Assembly: GCA_014297435.1 (NCBI GenBank)
Contig: JACOQA010000004.1
Location: 1 to 64,000, forward strand
Source of the DNA: Candidatus Nanohaloarchaea archaeon
GTDB taxonomy: Archaea; Nanohalarchaeota; Nanosalinia; Nanosalinales; Nanosalinaceae
DNA length: 64,000 nt
Direction: 5' to 3'
Under the pieces are notes generated by a model that worked only from the letters and a program-made list of their open reading frames with translations, was not told the DNA's origin and searched no databases. Position numbers and translations under genes: made by a program. This document shows, one piece after another, positions 30,480 to 39,453 of this stretch. Within the stretch, counting starts at the first letter, position 1. Each line of letters starts with the position of its first letter.

Positions 30480-32276
30480 ATGTCGACAGGGAAAAACTCG
30501 AAGAAGTTTATCGTAACTATAGATCAGGAGAAGATCGAACCAGACCTAGCCCGAGAGACAGTAATCAAGTACGACCCGTTAAACCGTTCTGGACAGGAAG
30601 GCGGCTTCTATATTGATGAGAATGAGGAGCTTCATATCGATAATGAGAAAGTTATGGAAGCTCATAAGATGGCGATTAACCGGTATCCTTACGAGAACGC
30701 GATCCAGATGATCCAGCTTCCTTTTGAGGAAGGAGAGAAAGTCCACCAGTTCCATGACAACAGTTTCCGGCTTTACGGTCTTCCTGTACCTGAGAACGGA
30801 AGAGTTACCGGAATAATAGGTAAAAACGGCATAGGAAAGTCAGTCTCATTGAATATTCTTTCCGGCGAACTAAAACCTAACCTCGGTAATTTCGAAAAAC
30901 CCCCTGAGTGGGACGAGATAGTGAAAGAATATCGTGGAACCGGCCTACAGACTCATTTCGAAGAGCTATCAAGCGAAGGGATAGAATCAGCTTTCAAACC
31001 TCAACAGGTTGAAAGACTGCCTCAAGCATATGAGGGAAAGGTCAGAGAGCTGCTTGAAGGTGTCGACGAAAAAGATAGTTTAGAGGAAATTGCGGAGGAG
31101 GTCGATATTGATCATCTTCTTGATCGTGAACTTAAGCAGCTATCTGGCGGAGAGCTTCAGAGAGTTGCTATCGCATCCACCTTACTGAAGGATGCTGAAC
31201 TTTACATGTTCGACGAACCTAGCTCATTCCTCGATGTAAAGCAGCGTCTAAAGACAGGAAGAAAAATTAGAGAGATTGGCGAAAAACAGGAAAATACAGT
31301 TCTGGCTGTTGAACACGATCTTGCAACCTTAGATTTAATCTCTGATAACATCCATATCTTCTACGGAGAACAAGCAAGCTACGGAATGGTCTCGAAAGCC
31401 CTTTCTACAAGAGAAGGTATTAACAACTATCTTGACGGTTATCTTCCTGCTTCAAACGTACGTTTCCGTTCGAACTCGATAAAGTTTGACAGAACCAAGC
31501 GATCTCAGGTCGAAAAGAAACCTGTAGTCCTGAGCTTCGACGAAATGGCAAAGGACTTTGGTGAGGGAGAGTTTGAACTTGAAATCGAATCCGGAAAGGT
31601 ACACGAGGAAGAAGTGCTTGCAATATTTGGCGAAAACGGTTTAGGTAAGACAGTGTTTGCAAAGATGTTGGCAGGAGCTATCGAAACAGATGAAGGAGAA
31701 TCACCAGATATCTCGATCTCCTACAAACCACAGTACCTCGAGGCTGAGAACGAGACAGTCAAGGAAGCTATCTCGAACTATGTCAATCCGGAGAACAAGA
31801 AGTTTGAAAACCGTATTGCTGAGCCTCTAAACTTGGAAGATCTCTACGAAAACAACCTAGAAGAGCTTTCGGGAGGAGAGCTTCAGAAAGTAGGGATCGC
31901 TATCTGTCTTTCAAGAGATGCAGAGGTCTATCTACTTGACGAACCTTCTGCTTACTTGGATGTTGAATCCAGGGTTGAGCTTGGAAAGATGTTGAAGCGT
32001 TTCGCTAGGAAGGAGGGGAAACCTCTGATGATCATCGATCACGATCTTATGATGCTTGACTATGTTGCGGATAGAGGCATGGTGTTCAAAGGAGAACCAG
32101 GTAAAGGTGGAGAAGGTTCTAAGCCTATGAGTATCGGTAAAGCGATGGACTCTTTCTTGGAAGAAGTTGATATTACTTTCAGAAAGGATCCGGATTCGGG
32201 ACGTTTGAGAGCGAATAAACCTGGAAGCCAGAAGGATCAGGATCAGAGAAGTTCTGGAGAATACTACGAAAAGTAA
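30480..32276 (+). CDS. ABCE1/RLI ribosome-recycling ATPase lacking the Fe-S cysteines
   Basis: The 598-residue product is a tandem ABC ATPase of the ABCE1 family: Walker A GIIGKNGIGKS (about 111-121), signature LSGGELQRVAIAS, Walker B ELYMFDEPSSFLDV, then a second cassette with FGENGLGKT, LSGGELQKVGIAI and VYLLDEPSAYLDVESR. ABCE1 splits post-termination ribosomes with aRF1 or Pelota. The N-terminal part still aligns with the family (VIKYDPLNRSGQEGGFYIDE) but none of the eight cysteines that bind two [4Fe-4S] clusters remains; the only Cys in the protein is in the second cassette. The aRF1 gene is 19 kb away in this window. The start ATG fits the family N-terminus. Confidence 0.92.
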   Translation: MSTGKNSKKFIVTIDQEKIEPDLARETVIKYDPLNRSGQEGGFYIDENEELHIDNEKVMEAHKMAINRYPYENAIQMIQLPFEEGEKVHQFHDNSFRLYGLPVPENGRVTGIIGKNGIGKSVSLNILSGELKPNLGNFEKPPEWDEIVKEYRGTGLQTHFEELSSEGIESAFKPQQVERLPQAYEGKVRELLEGVDEKDSLEEIAEEVDIDHLLDRELKQLSGGELQRVAIASTLLKDAELYMFDEPSSFLDVKQRLKTGRKIREIGEKQENTVLAVEHDLATLDLISDNIHIFYGEQASYGMVSKALSTREGINNYLDGYLPASNVRFRSNSIKFDRTKRSQVEKKPVVLSFDEMAKDFGEGEFELEIESGKVHEEEVLAIFGENGLGKTVFAKMLAGAIETDEGESPDISISYKPQYLEAENETVKEAISNYVNPENKKFENRIAEPLNLEDLYENNLEELSGGELQKVGIAICLSRDAEVYLLDEPSAYLDVESRVELGKMLKRFARKEGKPLMIIDHDLMMLDYVADRGMVFKGEPGKGGEGSKPMSIGKAMDSFLEEVDITFRKDPDSGRLRANKPGSQKDQDQRSSGEYYEK

Positions 32277-32309
32277 AGAAGCTTTGAAACCAATATTTTT
32301 CTCTGGTGA

Positions 32310-33164
32310 ATGAAAATATTGAAAACTGTAGCAAGGGCTCTCTTGAGAGATGAAGAAGGAAAATTCCTTGTTGTGCCGGCAGATGAGCCTGAAAACTCAT
32401 GGAGTCTTCCAGGTATTGAGTTAAATGATGTAGAGAATCGGAAAAGACGGCTTTCTATATCTCTTAATGACATGGGAATTGAAACTGAGAATCCTAAGGA
32501 TGTAGTGAGAATAGCTACTGAGACAGATGATAATATAGAGCGATATGTCATCTATTTTGATGATTTTTCAGGCGAGATTGAAGAGGGTCGATGGGTGACA
32601 GGAAAAGAATTTTTAGAGTTAGAGGAATCGCCTGAAGCAGGTCTTTATATTGTTCCTATGTGTTTTCTTGACAGCTATCTTGAGACCGAAGCAAATTATG
32701 GAGTAAAAGGTCATGAGCTGGATGTTGAGAAGACTTTGGTTTCAGATGGCAGCAAACTGTTGATGTTGAAGAAGGCGCGTCGTCTCAAGGTCTCAAGTTC
32801 AGAGGTTGTTGATAGGTACGGCGAGATGTCTAAGTGTTGGGAACAACCTGGAGGAATTATTGAAGATGATGAAAACCGGTTTGAGGCGGCGAAGAGAGAA
32901 CTAAAGGAGGAAACCAGCCTCGAAGTCAAAGAGCTAAAAGGTTTCATGAGAATGGAAATAGAACATATCAACACTGTAAAATGTTACATTCTATTTACAG
33001 AGAGTTTTTCCGGCGAGGTCGAACTGTCCAAAGAGCATACAGAATTTCGTTGGATAGAACCTAAAGAGTTTAGAGGGCTTGAATGGCATCGTGACGCCGG
33101 ATACGGTATAGCAGCGATTGAAAACCTTGACTTACTACTTAGGAAAAATTATAACCGGAACTAA
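32310..33164 (+). CDS. tandem Nudix-domain protein
   Basis: The 284-residue product has two Nudix folds. The N-terminal one (about 1-125; ARALLRDEEGKFLVVPADEP, SLPGIELND) has lost the catalytic REx2EE. The C-terminal one (about 135-275) has a complete box in GGIIEDDENRFEAAKRELKE followed by ET, with Ser where Gly is usual. The intact half should be an active nucleoside-diphosphate hydrolase; the substrate is unknown. The degenerate half may be regulatory or structural. It starts 33 bp after the ABCE1-like gene and is followed by a Nudix-like regulator. Confidence 0.8.
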   Translation: MKILKTVARALLRDEEGKFLVVPADEPENSWSLPGIELNDVENRKRRLSISLNDMGIETENPKDVVRIATETDDNIERYVIYFDDFSGEIEEGRWVTGKEFLELEESPEAGLYIVPMCFLDSYLETEANYGVKGHELDVEKTLVSDGSKLLMLKKARRLKVSSSEVVDRYGEMSKCWEQPGGIIEDDENRFEAAKRELKEETSLEVKELKGFMRMEIEHINTVKCYILFTESFSGEVELSKEHTEFRWIEPKEFRGLEWHRDAGYGIAAIENLDLLLRKNYNRN

Positions 33165-33195
33165 TATTAGGTTTTAACTACTAAAAAATAGTTTA

Positions 33196-33876
33196 ATGGA
33201 ACTTTCAAACCTACACGAAATACAGGTCTCTATACTCAAGCAACTGGGGTACGAGGAGCAAAAAAGTTTCTCTGAGCTTCAGGGAGACTTTCCTAGCAAC
33301 AAGCTGGCTTTCCACCTAAATCAATTACAGGAGAAGAATATAATTGAGAAAAAGGACGACCTGTATGTTACTACCAAAAAAGGCAGAGAGATAATCATTG
33401 AATTCTTGGGTGCGGATACCTCTAACCCCGTCACACTCTTGAGTCTGGTTATCTGCTCAGACGACAATGTTTACCTTGAATACCAGTCCAATCCGTTAAC
33501 TATTTTCAAGGATATGTACAGGCTTCCGACGGACAAGGTTCGAACTCGGGAAAGACTTAGTGAGACAGCTGAAAGGATTTACAGGGAAAGAACTGGTGAA
33601 GAACCGGAAAACTTTGAGAAAATGGGTGTTTTCGACAAGGTAGTTGAACTGAAAGACGGTGTTGAACAAAGATACCTTCTTTTCTATCTCAAAACCGAGT
33701 ATGAAGGAGATCTCGACAATCTTGTGTCTATGTCGGAACTAGAAAGCCTTGAATTAATTCCAGGAGTTAAGAAGGTGATAAAAGAGGTCCACGGCGAACA
33801 AGAATGTGATTTTGTCGGAGACTGGGAAGTTAAGCAGACTCAGGAAGGGTTCATCAACAAGAAATTCGACCTTTGA
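33196..33876 (+). CDS. winged-helix regulator with degenerate Nudix-like sensor domain
   Basis: In the 226-residue product, residues about 5-72 form a winged helix (EIQVSILKQLGYEEQKSFSE, then SNKLAFHLNQLQEKNIIEKK and a Lys-rich wing). The rest has Nudix-like strands (PVTLLSLVICSDDNVYLEYQ, MYRLPTDKVRTRERLSETAE), where the catalytic Glu are not kept. The domain order is the reverse of NrtR (HTH first). It probably senses a nucleotide-type ligand and regulates nearby genes, perhaps the tandem Nudix gene 31 bp upstream. This is inference from architecture. Confidence 0.65.
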   Translation: MELSNLHEIQVSILKQLGYEEQKSFSELQGDFPSNKLAFHLNQLQEKNIIEKKDDLYVTTKKGREIIIEFLGADTSNPVTLLSLVICSDDNVYLEYQSNPLTIFKDMYRLPTDKVRTRERLSETAERIYRERTGEEPENFEKMGVFDKVVELKDGVEQRYLLFYLKTEYEGDLDNLVSMSELESLELIPGVKKVIKEVHGEQECDFVGDWEVKQTQEGFINKKFDL

Positions 33877-33949
33877 TAGAGAAAAGATTTAAAAACGTTA
33901 AGCTCAATTGTACTGTTTGTCAAGTCGATTTGAGTCGAGGTGATAGTTC

Positions 33950-34423
33950 ATGGAGATGATAACCAAATCCTGTGCTGAAGAGATTATTGAAGTATCAAAT
34001 ATTGAGAGTAGAGTAACAGAGACTCACTTCCTTTTCGGCAGAAACGATGTTTTCTCATTTGAAGAAGACGGATCTGTTTTCACTCTTATTGAGACCGATG
34101 AAACTAACTTCCTTATCCATGACTTTGTCTCACAGGGTAAGGAAGAGAGAAAGATTTCAGAAGTAGATCGAGAAGATGCTGTTGAGTTCCTAGAAAATAC
34201 AGGGCATAAACCTTTCATGAGGCTTGACATAGAACGTTTCGAGATTGATAATGGAGATGAATCGTTTACTGTAGAGAAAGTCGAACAGTTAGGCTACTTT
34301 TCTGGTAAAGACTCTGACTCGAAAAGAAACTATGGAGAGCTTCTGAAGGATAAAATGATCAAGGACAAGGAGAAGAATGAGGAAGTGCATCGAGGCGCGA
34401 AAAAGGTACTGAACCTTTCATAA
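33950..34423 (+). CDS. hypothetical acidic protein
   Basis: A 157-residue soluble protein. A Shine-Dalgarno GAGGTGAT is placed 7 nt before the ATG, one of the clearest in the window. The N-terminal two thirds look beta-rich (ETHFLFGRNDVFSFEEDGSV) and the C-terminus is a charged helix (KDKMIKDKEKNEEVHRGAKK). No family recognised. Confidence 0.6.
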   Translation: MEMITKSCAEEIIEVSNIESRVTETHFLFGRNDVFSFEEDGSVFTLIETDETNFLIHDFVSQGKEERKISEVDREDAVEFLENTGHKPFMRLDIERFEIDNGDESFTVEKVEQLGYFSGKDSDSKRNYGELLKDKMIKDKEKNEEVHRGAKKVLNLS

Positions 34424-34463
34424 CTGGTCTGGTTTTAAGAAGTTTTAGGTCTGTTTTTTCTAT

Positions 34464-34667
34464 ATGGGACGTGTAAGACCTACATACATCAAGAGACTTG
34501 CAAAAGACCTGGTAGAAGCCGATCCTGAAAGCTTCTCAGAGGAGTTCGAAGAGAACAAAGAAGAACTAAATGATAAAGCAGATTTCAAGTCGAAGAAGCT
34601 AAGGAACAGAGTAGCTGGGTATATTGTCAGAGTCGTGCAGAATAGAGAAGACCCGACACCAGCATAA
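34464..34667 (+). CDS. rps17e: 30S ribosomal protein S17e
   Basis: The 67-residue product matches archaeal S17e: MGRVRPTYIKRLAKDLVEAD at the start and KSKKLRNRVAGYIVRVVQNR at the end of the core. It is a small-subunit protein of archaea and eukaryotes. It ends with a short tail (EDPTPA) that overlaps the 3' end of the convergent VWA gene by 41 bp. The ATG lies about 20-25 bp after an A/T-rich TTTTAGG element, probably a leaderless mRNA. Confidence 0.92.
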   Translation: MGRVRPTYIKRLAKDLVEADPESFSEEFEENKEELNDKADFKSKKLRNRVAGYIVRVVQNREDPTPA

Positions 34668-36996
34668 TGAAGAATAACTGAACCGTACCTATTCCGGGAA
34701 CTTCTTGAGCTGGAGAAGTAGGATTTGAACTTGTTACAAGGACGGGCAGTTTTTTCACTGTCTTAGTATTGAAATTACGGTTTCTTGTAGTTACTGTTAA
34801 TTCTCTCTCCTCCTGATCATTTGAGGGAGAGTTTGGAGTTACTTCTGCTAGAAATCTTTCGGATTCTCCAGGTCCTAGTTCGAACGCGATGTCCTTCTTT
34901 CCGTTTGACTGAAATCTGCTATTGACTCCGGAAAGATTTAAGAACAGTCTACGCGGATCACTGTAATCAACAAGATTAGTTACTTTAATAGGAACAACCT
35001 TGGTGTTTTTATGAGACGTTACTAATGAGCCGTATTCGTATTCTATGGTTGGTTGAACACGAAAGCTCGATCCGATAACTTTTTCGAAAGAGAAGGTTTC
35101 TACCGTTCTATCAACTCCATCATATACTTCGATTCTCCAGCGCATCTGACCCAAATCCCTCACCTTCCAATCTGTGCCTATCCTGTTTTCATCCGCCACA
35201 GATAGTTTGTCGCCAATCAGAGTTCCATCGTTAGCATTATAGAAACTGACATCAACAGAATCATTGTTTCTATCTTCAACTAGAGCACTGATATCTACTG
35301 GATAGCGGAAGGCATAACCATCGTCCTCAGGATCAGGATTACTTATTACGGGAGGAGGGTTTTCAACGTAGTAATCTTTTTCGTAAACTGATGTAGCTCC
35401 GTTTGCATCTCTTAGACGGAACGTAAAGTTGTACCATCTTTCAGCCTCGTTCGGCACAATTTGACTAGTTAGAAACTTTCTCTGGTTACCCGCAAGATTT
35501 TGCTCATTTAACTGCGCCCCATCAATCTCTAAGTTTGATCCCTCCTTCATGCTGTAAGTTCCATCAACTCCTGAAACTGAGTAATGCTCGACGTTGAAGC
35601 TTGTCTGAAACTCTCTGTTCCAGTCTGGATGGTCTAATTGCGAAGGATCAAAAGAAGAAACTATCTGTGAAGGATAACCAAGCTCGACACGATTGTTTCC
35701 CTCATTAGGCTCCAGTGTTTTGCCATCTCCATACGAAGTTGAATCCCATAGTCCCTTTGGGTCTATATGAGCGTAGATGGGCTCGTTATCAGAGAAGAGA
35801 CTATTTGAGGACGAGAAACTGATATCGAACTGCTGTGATTCTCCAGGATCTAGAACTCCTACTTGTCTTTCTATCTTGGTGCTCCCGGATTGATCTCTTA
35901 TCCATAACTTTCTGGGCTTTGAAGCTGTGTTACCTGAGTTGGTTACTTCTACTTTTATACGGACAGTTCCGTCCGATGATTTTCTTACAAGACTGTGGTC
36001 TGAAATAGCAAAGTCGACGTATTTCACATCCATTTGGTTTGAACTGCTGAAGTCGTATTCTACAGTGTTTCCGTTCGCTTTCTGAATTCTGATATAGGAC
36101 TGACCTGTTTTCCGTGGATAATTGCCGTAAAATGTAGGTCTCCAGACGAATTTCTCTGAATGGATGCCGCCAGATAGATCTAGACCTGAAATTGTGTAGT
36201 CTCTGACATCTCCATAAGTATTTGAGTCCGTAAATGTGTCAAATGAGTGAGTCTGGTCATTGTAAACCGGATGGAGCTGTCCTGACGCTCCTGAACCTGC
36301 TTCCTGCGAGATATCATCAAGTATTTTATCCCAGTCGGTTCCGAAAGAATAGTGAGATCCACCTGTGGTGTCAGGAAGATCGTTCGCTACAGCGTTATAA
36401 CCTCCACAACTGAGATCATCCGTGACTGTGAATACTTTGTATCCCTGACTATCCAGAGTGTCTGCCATGTTCTTTATTGATGAGGGCGAGTGAACTCCCG
36501 CCCCCACAACCAGTATCATGATCTTGCGTTGTCCTGACTGCCAGTTTAAATTGTTTAAAGAGTTTGAAAGTCCCCCCGATGCATCCTCCTCGCAGTCTGC
36601 TCCACCTCCCGCCGAAATACTGTTAACTGAGGACTCTAACGTATTTTCACTTGTAGTGAATGTCTGATCAACAGAGGCTGAATCCTTAAACGTGACTATT
36701 GAACCTCTAGCATCTGAACCTAGACCTTGAAAGAATGACTTGATATTGTTCTTAATCCCATCTATCTGACTTCCCATTGAACCCGTATCGTCGATTATGA
36801 ATGAGACCTGAACAGGTTCTAACTCCTCCACTTCGTATTCAAACGTCGAGTTAATCATCCGTCCCATCACAAATTCGCCATCATCATCTCCATCAACAGT
36901 TGAATGCGACTGGCTCAGTATTTCCGTGTCAGCAGTCGCTGAACTAAGTAAAGTGAAGAGTATAAGAAGTGGCAGAATTTTGCTAAGGGAGATCAT
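34627..36996 (-). CDS. secreted VWA-domain surface protein (copy 1)
   Basis: The 789-residue product has a signal peptide (about 1-22) and a von Willebrand factor A domain with MIDAS SFIIDDTGSMGSQIDG (about residue 69; Asp-x-Thr-Gly-Ser variant) and AGGGADCEEDASGG. Beta-sandwich domains follow, with CARDB-like features such as VEVTNSGNTASKPRKLWIRD and YVENPPPVISNPDPEDDGYA. The C-terminus is EVPGIGTVQLFFIMLVSGLL, a Pro-Gly-Ile-Gly motif before a membrane helix and Arg. That resembles PGF-CTERM sorting tails of haloarchaeal surface proteins. It likely binds ligands or other cells through the metal site. It is a tandem duplicate of the next gene upstream (5 bp apart); the C-terminal halves are nearly identical. 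Confidence 0.82.
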   Translation of the reverse strand: MISLSKILPLLILFTLLSSATADTEILSQSHSTVDGDDDGEFVMGRMINSTFEYEVEELEPVQVSFIIDDTGSMGSQIDGIKNNIKSFFQGLGSDARGSIVTFKDSASVDQTFTTSENTLESSVNSISAGGGADCEEDASGGLSNSLNNLNWQSGQRKIMILVVGAGVHSPSSIKNMADTLDSQGYKVFTVTDDLSCGGYNAVANDLPDTTGGSHYSFGTDWDKILDDISQEAGSGASGQLHPVYNDQTHSFDTFTDSNTYGDVRDYTISGLDLSGGIHSEKFVWRPTFYGNYPRKTGQSYIRIQKANGNTVEYDFSSSNQMDVKYVDFAISDHSLVRKSSDGTVRIKVEVTNSGNTASKPRKLWIRDQSGSTKIERQVGVLDPGESQQFDISFSSSNSLFSDNEPIYAHIDPKGLWDSTSYGDGKTLEPNEGNNRVELGYPSQIVSSFDPSQLDHPDWNREFQTSFNVEHYSVSGVDGTYSMKEGSNLEIDGAQLNEQNLAGNQRKFLTSQIVPNEAERWYNFTFRLRDANGATSVYEKDYYVENPPPVISNPDPEDDGYAFRYPVDISALVEDRNNDSVDVSFYNANDGTLIGDKLSVADENRIGTDWKVRDLGQMRWRIEVYDGVDRTVETFSFEKVIGSSFRVQPTIEYEYGSLVTSHKNTKVVPIKVTNLVDYSDPRRLFLNLSGVNSRFQSNGKKDIAFELGPGESERFLAEVTPNSPSNDQEERELTVTTRNRNFNTKTVKKLPVLVTSSNPTSPAQEVPGIGTVQLFFIMLVSGLLYSARL

Positions 36997-37001
36997 ATTG
37001 G

Positions 37002-39407
37002 TTAGATAGAACTGGCTCGTTCAAAAGTTCTTCCGTAAGATCCGTAGAGACCTGCTTGAATCATTAAAGCCATTATAAAGATAAAAATAATCTGTATCGA
37101 TCCTATTCCTGGCACCTCTTTCGATGGCGAGACTGAACTAGACTCTCTAACTAACACAGGAAGCTTTCTCACTGTCTCAGTGTTGAAATTCCGGTTTCTG
37201 GTAGTTACTACAAGATTTCGTTTTTCAGTTTTACCTGATGGCGGATTAGGAACAACCTCTATCAGAAATCTTTCGGATTCTCCAGGTCCTAGCTCGAAGC
37301 CTATATCCTCTTTACCATTGGATTGGAATCTGCTATTCACTCCCGATAAATTGACTGCTAGTTTACGTGGTTCACTGTAGTCGACAAGATTAGTAACAGT
37401 CAAAGGAACAACCTTAGTATTTTTATGGGATGTGACAAGTGAGCCGTATTCGTATTCTATGGTTGGACGGACTCGAAAGCTCGATCCGATAACCTTCTGA
37501 AAATTGTAAGTCCGGGTGGTGGTGTCAACGCCGTCGTATACCTCCATTCTCCAGCGCAACTGCCCTAATTCTCTTACATTCCAATCTGCGCCTATGCGTG
37601 TCCCGTCACCCATCGAGAGCTTTTCATCTATCAAATAACCGTTATTATCATTGTAAAACCTGATATCAACAGAATCGTTATTCCTATCTTCGACCATTGC
37701 ACTTAGCTCTACAGGATAACGGAAAGCATAACCATCATCTTCCGGATCAGGATCACTTATAACCGGAGGAGGATTTTCAACATAGTAGTTTTTCTCGTAA
37801 ACTGATCTAGCGCCATTAGGTCCTGTTAATGTAAATGTGAAGTTGTACCATCTTTCGGCTTCATCAGGAACCAAATTGCCTGTCAGAAACTTCCTTCTAT
37901 TCCCTGTCAGACTCTGTTCACTCAAAGGTTGTCCATCAGCTTCAATCTCTGTTCCTTCTTTAAGTTTGAAGGTTCCATCAACCTCTGAACTTGAGTAGTG
38001 TTCTACATTAAAGCTTGTCTCAAACTCGCGGTTCCAGTCAGGATGGTTTAGCTCCACAGGGTTAAAGTTCGAAACCAGCCGAGGCGGATAACCAAGCTCG
38101 ACACGATTGTTTCCCTCATTAGGCTCCAGTGTTTTACCTTCTCCGTATGATGTAGAGTCCCATTCTCCTCGAGGATCTACATGGGCAAAGACAGCTTCAT
38201 TATCCGAGAAAACTGCATTACTGGTCGAAAAATCAAAATTATATGTCTTAGTTTCACTTGGATTAAGAGGAGAAAGATCTCGTTCAATCTTGTTGCCTGA
38301 ACTGTCTACTAATCGGAATATTCTCTGCTTTGATGCTTCATTCCCACGGTTTTCCACAGTCACAGAAACTCGGATTCTGCCCTGTAAATTCTTATTGTAT
38401 TCAACTGAGGTATCAACGATATCAAAATCCACATAGTTTATTTCTCGTCTATCTTCACTCGAGAAATCATAGATCGTTGTATCACCATCCTCGGTCAACC
38501 TGAAGTAAGAGTTACCTGTCTTTAACACCCGGTTCTGACCCTTTGACGTGTAGCTCCAAGGCATCTCAAATGAGTTAGAACCTTCCTTAACGTTCCTGTC
38601 GAAGACGTATTCCTTTTGACCGCTCGAAAGTATATTGTCAGGGGCGTAAGTAAATGATTTAGAGTTTTCAGGCATAATTATATGGAGTTCAGCACTTCTG
38701 TCCGTGCTAACCGCTTCTCTAATTGAATTATATACCTTATCTACTGTTCCGGACCGAGCATACCAACATCTATCGCTATCATCGTTCTCAGATGAGTATG
38801 TAGAACAAGATTCACCGGTAAGCATGCTTTCGAACTCGCCTGTGCATGCACCACTGCCGTACATGATTGCATGTATCTCTATTCCATCTTCTCTTGCATT
38901 GTTCGCTTGTGTGGTAGCGGATCCTCCACAACCATCCCCTAAAACAATCATAACCTGGTTGGGGTTGGAGCCGCCATTCAATGCACTATGACCCTCTGAG
39001 ACTGCTGAAGAGTGATCTGTACCTCCTCCGGAAGAAAGACCATTTATTGCGCTTTTTGCCTTTGATTTACTTGATGTCAGGCTCTGAACTGTGCTGGCTC
39101 CGGATGAAAAGGAAACCACAGCGTTTTGATCGCCCTTTCCGGTATTTGTATTGTCTACATAATTTTTGGCTCCGCTTTGAGCACTGGAGAGGGCTCCGCC
39201 TCCCATACTGCCTGACGTGTCTATCACAAGCGCGGTATCTATAGGCTGATACGTGACCGTTATGTCCCAGTTAAAGTCAGTGGTCAACTGTCTGCCCATA
39301 ACCTCCTCACCTGATATCGAGTAGTCTAGGTTGCTTGCAGGCGCCGAAACCACCGCTGCTAAAAGAGGCAAGAATAACAGAAATAAAATTCCTCTCGAGA
39401 ATCTCAT
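37002..39407 (-). CDS. secreted VWA-domain surface protein (copy 2)
   Basis: The 801-residue product has a signal peptide (about 1-22) and a VWA domain with a full MIDAS LVIDTSGSMGGGALSSAQSG (about residue 63) and SSGGGTDHSSAV (the MIDAS Thr region). The VWA domain carries several Cys (GDGCGG, GSGACTGEF, GESCS, DRCWYA) that are absent in copy 1 and could form disulfides outside the cell. The following beta-sandwich part is nearly the same as in copy 1. The C-terminus EVPGIGSIQIIFIFIMALMI precedes a basic tail. Duplicated N-terminal domains with a conserved stalk suggest diversification of binding specificity. Confidence 0.82.
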   Translation of the reverse strand: MRFSRGILFLLFLPLLAAVVSAPASNLDYSISGEEVMGRQLTTDFNWDITVTYQPIDTALVIDTSGSMGGGALSSAQSGAKNYVDNTNTGKGDQNAVVSFSSGASTVQSLTSSKSKAKSAINGLSSGGGTDHSSAVSEGHSALNGGSNPNQVMIVLGDGCGGSATTQANNAREDGIEIHAIMYGSGACTGEFESMLTGESCSTYSSENDDSDRCWYARSGTVDKVYNSIREAVSTDRSAELHIIMPENSKSFTYAPDNILSSGQKEYVFDRNVKEGSNSFEMPWSYTSKGQNRVLKTGNSYFRLTEDGDTTIYDFSSEDRREINYVDFDIVDTSVEYNKNLQGRIRVSVTVENRGNEASKQRIFRLVDSSGNKIERDLSPLNPSETKTYNFDFSTSNAVFSDNEAVFAHVDPRGEWDSTSYGEGKTLEPNEGNNRVELGYPPRLVSNFNPVELNHPDWNREFETSFNVEHYSSSEVDGTFKLKEGTEIEADGQPLSEQSLTGNRRKFLTGNLVPDEAERWYNFTFTLTGPNGARSVYEKNYYVENPPPVISDPDPEDDGYAFRYPVELSAMVEDRNNDSVDIRFYNDNNGYLIDEKLSMGDGTRIGADWNVRELGQLRWRMEVYDGVDTTTRTYNFQKVIGSSFRVRPTIEYEYGSLVTSHKNTKVVPLTVTNLVDYSEPRKLAVNLSGVNSRFQSNGKEDIGFELGPGESERFLIEVVPNPPSGKTEKRNLVVTTRNRNFNTETVRKLPVLVRESSSVSPSKEVPGIGSIQIIFIFIMALMIQAGLYGSYGRTFERASSI

Positions 39408-39453
39408 TAATAACTTCTTACAATTGTTTCAATAAAAATATGGCATTTTTTAC

